Part shown: positions 57,794 to 64,000 of the stretch, piece after piece | Layout: each line of letters starts with the position of its first letter | Numbering within the stretch: position 1 is the stretch's first letter | NCBI GenBank assembly: GCA_035650475.1 | Contig: DASRHP010000009.1 | Span: 110,545-174,544 of the forward strand | Source: Candidatus Binataceae bacterium | Lineage (GTDB): Bacteria; Desulfobacterota; Binatia; Binatales; Binataceae | Length of the DNA stretch: 64,000 nucleotides | Direction of reading: 5' to 3' | Notes under the pieces: generated by a model | The model's database searches: none | Seen by the model: the letters and a program-made list of their open reading frames with translations, nothing else | Told to the model about the DNA's origin: nothing | Made by a program: the position numbers and the translations under genes

Positions 57794-59326
57794 TCATAGC
57801 GCGGCGCGGTCGAGCGAGCGATACTGGATCGCCTCGCTGACATGCGGGGCCTGGATCGGACCGCCGCCGTCGAGGTCGGCAATCGTGCGCGCGACCTTGA
57901 GGATTCGAGTGTAAGCGCGCGCGCTCAGCCCCAGGCGGTTGATCGCCAACTCGAGCAGGCGCTCGCCGGCCGCTTCGACCTGGCAATGGGCATGCAGTTC
58001 GCGCGCCCCCATCTGCGCGTTGCAGAAGATCCGGGTGCCGGCTAAGCGCGTGAGCTGGACCTGGCGCGCTCGGTTGACTCGCTCGCGAATAGCCCCGGAG
58101 GTTTCGCCCGGCGTGCGCGCGGTCAGCTCGCGATATTTGACCGCGGGGACCTCGACGTGGATGTCGATGCGGTCGAGCAGGGGGCCTGAAATCCGCGAGC
58201 GGTAGCGCTGGATCATCAGGGGCGAGCAGGTGCACTCGTGCTGGGTGTCGGTATAGAAGCCGCACGGGCACGGATTCATCGCCGCCACCAGCATCACGCT
58301 TGCCGGAAATGTCACGGTACCCATCACGCGCGCAATCGTTATCCGATGGTCCTCCAAGGGCTGGCGCAGGACCTCGAGCACGTTCTTGCGGAACTCGGGC
58401 AGTTCGTCGAGAAAGAGCACGCCGTGGTGGGCGAGGCTGACCTCGCCCGGACGCGGCACCGGCCCGCCGCCGATCAGACCGGCATCGGAAATCGTGTGAT
58501 GCGGTGAGCGGAAAGGGCGCGTCGCGATCAGCGCCCGCCCGTCCATCAGCCCCGCCACGCTGTGTACCTTGGAGGTCTCGATAGCCTCCTCGAAGCTCAT
58601 CGCGGGCAGGATCGTGGGCAGTCGCTTGGCCAGCATCGTCTTGCCCGAGCCCGGCGGACCCACCATCAGGACGTTGTGCCCGCCGGCGGCGGCGACTTCG
58701 AGCGCGCGCTTGGCCTGCTCCTGACCGCGCACCTCGCTGAAGTCGACGTCGTAGCGGCTGGCTTCGGTGAACAGTTGCTCGACGTTGGAGGAATAGGGCT
58801 CGAGCTGGCGTAGCCCCTCGCAGAAATCGACCGTTTCGCGCAGGCTTTCGACCCCGAGGATGGCCGTGCCGTCGCCCACCACCGAGGCTTCGGCGGCGTT
58901 CTGGCGCGGCAGGATGATCCCGGCGTAACGACGGGTGCGCGCGAGCAGCGCGCTGGGCAGCGCGCCCTTGACGCCCTTGATGCGACCGTCGAGCGCGAGC
59001 TCGCCCAGAATCAGGTAGTTGCGCATGCGCTCGACGCGGAGCGCGCCGGTGCCCGCGGCCAGGATGCCGAGCGCAATCGGGAGGTCGAACGACGAGCCCT
59101 CCTTGCGGGTGTCAGCAGGCGCGAGGTTGATAGTAATCTTGCGGTTAGGAAAGTCGTAGCCCGAGTTTTTGATCGCCGCCTTGACCCGCTCCTGGGCCTC
59201 GCGCACCGCGCCCTCGGCCAGCCCCACCGTCTTGAGCGCTGGCACGCCGCCGGCGATGTCGACCTCGACTTCGACAGGGAAGGCATCTACGCCGGCAAGA
59301 GCGCTGGACAGAACGCTGGCTGGCAC
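57794..59326 (-). CDS. comM: YifB-type Mg chelatase-like AAA+ ATPase
   Basis: 510 residues from GTG 59326. Lon-like N-terminal domain ([17 protein letters not shown]), AAA+ core with Walker [10 protein letters not shown] and Walker [10 protein letters not shown], the C-rich MNPCPCGFY and the Mg-chelatase C-terminal domain. ComM promotes branch migration in natural transformation in some species; other hosts keep it as YifB with unknown role. Confidence 0.9.
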   Translation of the reverse strand: MPASVLSSALAGVDAFPVEVEVDIAGGVPALKTVGLAEGAVREAQERVKAAIKNSGYDFPNRKITINLAPADTRKEGSSFDLPIALGILAAGTGALRVERMRNYLILGELALDGRIKGVKGALPSALLARTRRYAGIILPRQNAAEASVVGDGTAILGVESLRETVDFCEGLRQLEPYSSNVEQLFTEASRYDVDFSEVRGQEQAKRALEVAAAGGHNVLMVGPPGSGKTMLAKRLPTILPAMSFEEAIETSKVHSVAGLMDGRALIATRPFRSPHHTISDAGLIGGGPVPRPGEVSLAHHGVLFLDELPEFRKNVLEVLRQPLEDHRITIARVMGTVTFPASVMLVAAMNPCPCGFYTDTQHECTCSPLMIQRYRSRISGPLLDRIDIHVEVPAVKYRELTARTPGETSGAIRERVNRARQVQLTRLAGTRIFCNAQMGARELHAHCQVEAAGERLLELAINRLGLSARAYTRILKVARTIADLDGGGPIQAPHVSEAIQYRSLDRAAL

Positions 59327-59700
59327 GCGCGACTACGAGCCTCTGCTGCGGGCGGTTAGCCGCCGCGGGGTCGGGCAGCCCCGCGCTCATATTGATGCGC
59401 GCGGGGGTGGGGGAAAAGAGCGCTGGTGCGCGGTTCGGGTCGCCGAGTTGGCTAATTTGGACGCCTGCTGAGGTATTCGGGCGCCCGCTGCGCAGAAGCA
59501 TCTAGGTCGTCGATCAGTTGAGCGCATGTCCGCTTCAGCCATAGGCGACCCACGTCAGGTGACGGCGCGCGTCGCACAGTGGACGTCTTGATTGATCCGT
59601 CGCCGGTCAGAACTGCCGCGGCGTCTTTTCGGTGCTACTCAGGAGCGGCTCCGCAGTGGGTCGGATTGCGCATACCGACCATGCCCGTGGCAGGCGCGGA
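59327..59700. other. Intergenic region upstream of comM
   Basis: 374 nt between comM and the first CoA-transferase gene. I see no RNA gene, repeat or open frame with a convincing start. Confidence 0.4.
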
Positions 59701-60912
59701 TCAGTTCCAGACGATGCCGTCGGCAACGAGCGCTGCGCGCTCGGCGCGGCTCAGCCCCAAAAGCTCGCCCAGGATGTAGTCGTTGTCCTCGCCGACGGTG
59801 GGCGCAGCCGTACGAATCGCGCCCGGCGTGGCCGAGAGCTTCATCGGTACGCCCGGCACGCGCGTTGTGCCGCCCTCGGGCAGTTTGACTTCGGCGAAGA
59901 AGCCGCGCGCGGCAAGCTGCGCGTCGCCGGTGCAGAGATCGGCGCCGTTGAGCGCGACGCCCGCGGCGACGCCCGCCGCCTGTAGCGCCGCCATCGCGGC
60001 TTCCGCGTCCTGGGAGGCGGCCCATCGCGCGACCTGCGCGTCGAGCTCCTCGCGATTGCGCAGCCTGAGGTACAGCGTGCGAAACTTGGGATCCGCGGCC
60101 CACGGCGGATTGCCAAGCGCGGCGCGGAAGCGCTCCCACTCTGCCTGCGAGCGCACCGCGATCACAAGCCAGCGATCGTGATCGGCGCCGCGTGGGCGGC
60201 ATCGGTACACTCCGTGCGGCGCCGCGGGCGCCTCCTGCGAGCGCCATCCCGGCGGCTCCTGCGTGCGGCCATTGACCGCGATGTCAAGCAGGGCGGGGCC
60301 GACCAGACTCGCCAGCGCCTCGAACTGGGAGAGGTCGACGAACTGCCCGCGCCCGGTCCGTCGGCGATGCCAGAGGGCGATCAGCGCGGCCAGCGCGCCG
60401 CTGTAGCCGCCGGCCATGTCGGCGTACGAGTAGCCGTAGCCAGCAGGCTCGCCGCGCCCGTCGGTCATCAGGCGGGTGAAGCCGGCCAGCGCCTGGAGCG
60501 TCGGCCCGTAGCTGACGTAGTTGCAGCGCGGGCCGGTATGGCCCAGCCCCGACATGCTGATGCAGATGATGTCGGGCTTGACCTTGACCAAGCTCTCGTA
60601 ATCCATCCCCCATCCGCGCATCACGCGCGCTGAAAAGTTGTCCATCACCAGGTCGCTGATTGCGGCGAGCCGGCGCGCCAGCTCGACGCCGCGCGGATGG
60701 GCCATGTTGATCGCGGCCGAGCGCTTGTTGCGATGCAGCTCGCCTTGGAGACCGACGCGCCGCGGCCCGAGCACGCTCATCGCCGCGATGTCGCCGCGCT
60801 CGACCTTGATCACCTCGGCGCCCTGGTCGGCGAGAATGCGGGTCGCGACGGGCCCCGCCACCACCCAGGTGAAGTCGAGGATGCGCACGCCCTCCAGCGC
60901 CATTCGCGTCAT
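59701..60912 (-). CDS. CaiB/BaiF family CoA-transferase (class III)
   Basis: 403 residues. GVRILDFTWVVAGPVATR, NKRSAAINMAHPRG and the catalytic Asp165 in YADMAGG define class III CoA-transferases (formyl-CoA, carnitine and bile-acid types), which shift CoA between acids. GGGAG precedes ATG 60912. Overlaps the tail of the upstream homologue, so is coupled to it. Confidence 0.9.
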   Translation of the reverse strand: MTRMALEGVRILDFTWVVAGPVATRILADQGAEVIKVERGDIAAMSVLGPRRVGLQGELHRNKRSAAINMAHPRGVELARRLAAISDLVMDNFSARVMRGWGMDYESLVKVKPDIICISMSGLGHTGPRCNYVSYGPTLQALAGFTRLMTDGRGEPAGYGYSYADMAGGYSGALAALIALWHRRRTGRGQFVDLSQFEALASLVGPALLDIAVNGRTQEPPGWRSQEAPAAPHGVYRCRPRGADHDRWLVIAVRSQAEWERFRAALGNPPWAADPKFRTLYLRLRNREELDAQVARWAASQDAEAAMAALQAAGVAAGVALNGADLCTGDAQLAARGFFAEVKLPEGGTTRVPGVPMKLSATPGAIRTAAPTVGEDNDYILGELLGLSRAERAALVADGIVWN

Positions 60913-60914
60913 CT

Positions 60915-62120
60915 TCAGATCACTCCCTCGGCGGCGAGCGCGGCGAGTTCCTGCGCGTTCATCCCGAGCTCGCCGGCGAGAATTTCGCCGGTGTGCTCGC
61001 CGACCAGCGGCGGGCGGCGCCGGATACGCCACGGCGAGCCGTTGAAAAAGTACGGCGCGCCGGGGTAGCGGAAGCTGCGGCCGAGCTCCGGATGCTCGAC
61101 CTCGTGGAAATAGCCGCGCGCCCTGAGCTGCTCGTCATCGAACAGCTCTTCGGGATTGCGTACCGAAGCGTAGGGCAGGCGCAGCATCTGCGCGCGTTCG
61201 AGCAGCTCGTCGCGCGCGTAGTCCTTGACCCATTCGTCGAGCACGTCGAACAGATGCTCGGCGTCGTCGCGCCGCTTGGCGACGTCGGTCCATTCGGCGC
61301 CAGTCAGATCCTGCGCCTTGCCGTCGCCGTTGACCCATTCGACCAGCGAGGTCCAGTCGCCCAGCGTGCAATGCATGACATAGCCGTCGCGGCAGCGCCC
61401 GACGCGAAAGAAGCGGCTCCAGTGCAGCGAGCCGCGCCGCGGCTCGACCTGTCCCGCGCCGAAGTAGCCCGCCGAGACGTGCTCGACCGCCGAGGCCGCC
61501 GCCTCCTGCATACTGAGGTCAATCCACTGGCCCTCGCCGATGGCGTCGCGCGCAAACAGCGCGCACATCGTCGCGATCGCGCCGTAGTAGGAGGCGGAGT
61601 GGTAGGCCTGCAAGCCGAGCGGACGCACCGGCGCGCCGTCGGGAAAGCCGTTGACGTAGAGCATCCCGCAGAGCGCGGTCAGCACGCTGTCGTCGGCCTG
61701 CCAGTCGCGATAGGGGCCGCTCTGCCCAAACGGCGCGATCGAGCACAGGACCAGCGCCGAGTTGAGCGCGTGCAGCGCGTCCCATCCGAGGCTCATCGCC
61801 GCGAGCGCCCCCGGTTTGAAGCTTTCAACCACGACGTCGGCGCCGGCCGCGAGCCGGCGGAAGACCGCCGCGCCCTCGGGATGGGTGAGGTCGAGCGTCA
61901 GTGAACGCTTGTTGAAGTTGTAGAACCAAAAGAACAGGCTGCGGTCGCGATGCGGCCGGTCGTCAACGAACGGGCCGACTCGGCGCGCGGCGTCGCCACC
62001 GGGCGGCTCGACCTTGATCACATCGGCGCCCATGTCGGCGAGCAGGCGCGCGCACAGATGGCCCTTGAGGTCGGTCAGGTCGAGCACGCGCAGGCCGGCC
62101 AGCGCGCCCGGCGCGTTCAT
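60915..62120 (-). CDS. CaiB/BaiF family protein lacking the catalytic Asp
   Basis: 401 residues, homologous to the next gene (GLRVLDLTDLKGHLCARLL, NKRSLTLDLTHPEG). Where the family Asp should lie, it reads LQAYHSASYYGAI, with Tyr173 aligned to Asp165 of the partner. It may be inactive, use another residue, or be the non-catalytic half of a pair. ATGA coupling with the upstream small gene. Confidence 0.85.
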   Translation of the reverse strand: MNAPGALAGLRVLDLTDLKGHLCARLLADMGADVIKVEPPGGDAARRVGPFVDDRPHRDRSLFFWFYNFNKRSLTLDLTHPEGAAVFRRLAAGADVVVESFKPGALAAMSLGWDALHALNSALVLCSIAPFGQSGPYRDWQADDSVLTALCGMLYVNGFPDGAPVRPLGLQAYHSASYYGAIATMCALFARDAIGEGQWIDLSMQEAAASAVEHVSAGYFGAGQVEPRRGSLHWSRFFRVGRCRDGYVMHCTLGDWTSLVEWVNGDGKAQDLTGAEWTDVAKRRDDAEHLFDVLDEWVKDYARDELLERAQMLRLPYASVRNPEELFDDEQLRARGYFHEVEHPELGRSFRYPGAPYFFNGSPWRIRRRPPLVGEHTGEILAGELGMNAQELAALAAEGVI

Positions 62121-62371
62121 TTGGCGCTCCTGGCGGGCGCCCGACCCAGCCTCTTGCGCTCGAACGGGCTCAGATCGCGCGTCGGCAGGACTTCCCTCAG
62201 CAGTTCGCCCCGGGGGCCGGTGAGTTTGCCGCCGCGCGCACGAATCGTCTCGAAGGTGTCAGCATTGACCCATCGGACGCCCAGCACGCAGGGCTTGGCC
62301 TGGCCATCTTCCTCGACCGGCTCGACAGCGACGCCCGGATGGTCGAACACGGTGACTTTACGCAGTGCCAT
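62117..62371 (-). CDS. Small hypothetical protein coupled to the CoA-transferase pair
   Basis: 84 residues, MALRKVTVFDHPGVAVEP. Its stop overlaps the following ATG. No motif recognised; charged and soluble. Basic C-terminus (PFERKRLGRAPARSAK). Confidence 0.6.
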   Translation of the reverse strand: MALRKVTVFDHPGVAVEPVEEDGQAKPCVLGVRWVNADTFETIRARGGKLTGPRGELLREVLPTRDLSPFERKRLGRAPARSAK

Positions 62372-62609
62372 GGTCAGAGAAGGTCCGTCCGCGAGCGATG
62401 ATAGGGGAGCGCGGACGCGTTTTCAAATTGCGGTGTTCGGCTAATCCCTCCTATTTCGGTTGCGGGCATCAGGGAAGGGCGAGGCATTTGCTTGAGCAGC
62501 GTTACTGCCTATCGATTTGCCTATTGCACCGTCGATAGAATATCGGCAGCGCAGGGGGACGGATGTGGTAGATGTTGCCTCAGGTCCTGCGCCTTGGGGG
62601 GGCGGAGCG

Positions 62610-63272
62610 ATGGTCGATGCTCTGATCGGCGTCGTGCAAAATCCGTGGGTCGGGATGTGGATGAGTCCGCGGGAGACGATCCGCAGAATCGTCGATCACG
62701 ACCCGACCTATCACGTGCTCACGCTGGGCGCGCTCGCGGGTGGGCTGGCGATGCTCGACGCGGCGCTCGCCGCTTCGGTCGGCACGCCGCCGGTGGTGCT
62801 GCCGGGATGGTTCATTTCTTACCTGCCGATCTGCGCGCTGCTCAGCCCGTTCGTCGGCGGGGCGCTGGGAATCGCCGCAGTGTACCTGAGCGGGTTACTG
62901 TTCCTGTGGGCGGGACGCGCGCTGGGCGGCGTGGCCGACGCGCGCGAGGTGCGCGCGGCGGCGGCCTGGGCGGGGGTACCGCAGATCTGCTTTGGGGTCG
63001 CGATGCTCGCAGCGTTGCTGGGCAACGGCGTGATGCAGGCGTTGTTCCCCTCGTTACCGCCCGCCGATCCGCGCGTGGCCGCCGAGGCGGCGAGAGAGTT
63101 TACCGCGGGCAAGGGAGTCGCGGCGCTCGTCTCGCTATGGTCGCTGGTCGCCCTTGTGCACGCGCTCGCTGAGGTGCACGGCTTCTCCGCGTGGCGCGCT
63201 CTCGGCGCGTTCATCGCGGTGCTCGCGATCTTCGCGCTACTCGCGCTGGGCTTCCACGCGGCGATTGCCTAG
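62610..63272 (+). CDS. Yip1-like membrane protein
   Basis: 220 residues from ATG 62610 after GGAG. NPWVGMWMSPRETIRRIV is the Yip1-like N-terminus, followed by about five membrane helices. Function not known; Yip1-domain proteins are often found near varied membrane systems. Confidence 0.75.
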   Translation: MVDALIGVVQNPWVGMWMSPRETIRRIVDHDPTYHVLTLGALAGGLAMLDAALAASVGTPPVVLPGWFISYLPICALLSPFVGGALGIAAVYLSGLLFLWAGRALGGVADAREVRAAAAWAGVPQICFGVAMLAALLGNGVMQALFPSLPPADPRVAAEAAREFTAGKGVAALVSLWSLVALVHALAEVHGFSAWRALGAFIAVLAIFALLALGFHAAIA

Positions 63273-63282
63273 CGGGCGCCAA

Positions 63283-63310
63283 CGCGCGCTGGTTGATCGA
63301 CCAGCGCGCG
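63283..63310. terminator. Hairpin after the Yip1-like gene
   Basis: Perfect 11-bp stem CGCGCGCTGGT/ACCAGCGCGCG with a 6-nt loop, 10 nt after the stop. No U-tract. Confidence 0.5.
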
Positions 63311-63500
63311 GGCGTACCTCGCGTTCGATTTGTGTGAGCCTCAGATTGAGCAAATTCGCCGTTGATCATTGATCCGGATGCTGTGTTGGCCCTTGCGTCG
63401 CGTGGGGCAGCCCAACTGTGCTCGGCGGCCGTTTGATCCCGCGCGCCGGATGGCGCTAAGAAAGCGCTGAATCCGAAAGTGGCGCGCGCGGGGCCCGACC

Positions 63501-64000
63501 ATGGCGGACAACAAACGGCGCTGGGCGCTCGAAGGCGTCCGGGTAATCGACCTGACCTGGCTGCTCGCCGGACCCGGCGGCACGCGGATCCTCGCAAGCC
63601 TCGGTGCCCAGGTGATTCGGGTCGAATGCCGTGAGCCGCGCGCGGTCGATTTCCTGCGCTATACGCCGCCTTTCCCGCGCAAGGACAAAAGTGCGCCGGC
63701 GCAGGACCTCGGGATGCTCGCTGGCACGCCCGCCAACGGCTTCAACCGCAGCGGCAATTTCAACAATATCAACCCGGGCAAATTCGCGATCACGCTCAAC
63801 CTTAACCATCCCAAGGGACGCGACCTGCTCAGACGCCTGGTCGCCCGCGCGCACGTGCTGTGCGAGAACTTCAGCCCCGAGCGGATGGACCAGTGGGGCG
63901 TGGGATACGCCGAGCTGCGCAGGGTCAATCCGTCCCTCATCTACGTGCAGACCACCGGGATGGGCAAGGCGGGAGTGTATCGCGACTATGCCGGCTACGG
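63501..64000 (+). CDS. CaiB/BaiF family CoA-transferase, N-terminal part (cut by window edge)
   Basis: About 166 residues from ATG 63501: ALEGVRVIDLTWLLAGPGG, NINPGKFAITLNLNHPKG and VLCENFSPERMDQWG identify a third CaiB/BaiF member, of a subgroup with a longer insert before the NxxK-like motif. The catalytic Asp would lie beyond the window. It runs opposite to the other two. Confidence 0.85.
   Translation, partial: MADNKRRWALEGVRVIDLTWLLAGPGGTRILASLGAQVIRVECREPRAVDFLRYTPPFPRKDKSAPAQDLGMLAGTPANGFNRSGNFNNINPGKFAITLNLNHPKGRDLLRRLVARAHVLCENFSPERMDQWGVGYAELRRVNPSLIYVQTTGMGKAGVYRDYAGY

Overview
The window is about 64 kb of a high-GC, densely coded bacterial chromosome. The cell is evidently Gram-negative: there is a YcbB-type L,D-transpeptidase, lipobox and Sec signal peptides, and sigma-54 activators. 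Many starts are GTG or TTG and many genes overlap as ATGA. The order xerC-hslV-hslU-argB-argD-argF-argG-argH-lipoprotein-lysA-dapF-dapA is known from deltaproteobacteria-like (Desulfobacterota) lineages. Together with CaiB/BaiF CoA-transferases, an acyl-CoA dehydrogenase, a P450 and a terpenoid-type cluster, it suggests an uncultured soil-type relative such as Binatota. That placement is inference only. No rRNA, tRNA, CRISPR array, transposase or phage gene was found.

Layout. 1-13.2 kb (+ strand): XerC recombinase, HslVU protease, arginine synthesis from N-acetylglutamate kinase to argininosuccinate lyase, a 58-residue zinc ribbon, a lipoprotein, then lysine/DAP genes. 13.2-21.3 kb: cupin and GH88-like hydrolase, P450 with its own 3Fe-4S ferredoxin, an FAD oxidoreductase, an acyl-CoA dehydrogenase, an SDR and an epimerase-like protein. 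21.3-29 kb (- strand): a tight five-gene operon that looks terpenoid-related: a desaturase-like FAD enzyme, an unknown protein, a long-chain prenyl diphosphate synthase, a protein with two acetoacetate-decarboxylase-like domains, and an SDR. 29.2-35.2 kb: two sigma-54 activators flank a TadE-like/unknown/TadG-like cassette; plausible -24/-12 promoters precede the cassette and the second activator.

35.5-43.8 kb: MetE-like protein, L,D-transpeptidase, secreted protein, amidase, two peptide-ABC ATPases without permeases, bactofilin, and a haem-oxygenase-like di-iron enzyme. 43.8-52.2 kb (mostly - strand): the ffh-rpsP-khpA-rimM-trmD-SPOUT methyltransferase operon, split from rplS by about 4 kb holding three secreted beta-helix paralogues. 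52.5-59.3 kb (- strand): a DUF2330/RnfD-like pair, a sigma factor with a zinc-finger anti-sigma factor ending in a YCF48-like propeller, and comM. 59.7-64 kb: three CaiB/BaiF-type proteins, a Yip1-like membrane protein and a small hypothetical.

The strongest candidates for undescribed biology are the five-gene prenyl/ADC-like operon, the sigma-54 pilin-like cassette, and the anti-sigma-propeller fusion.
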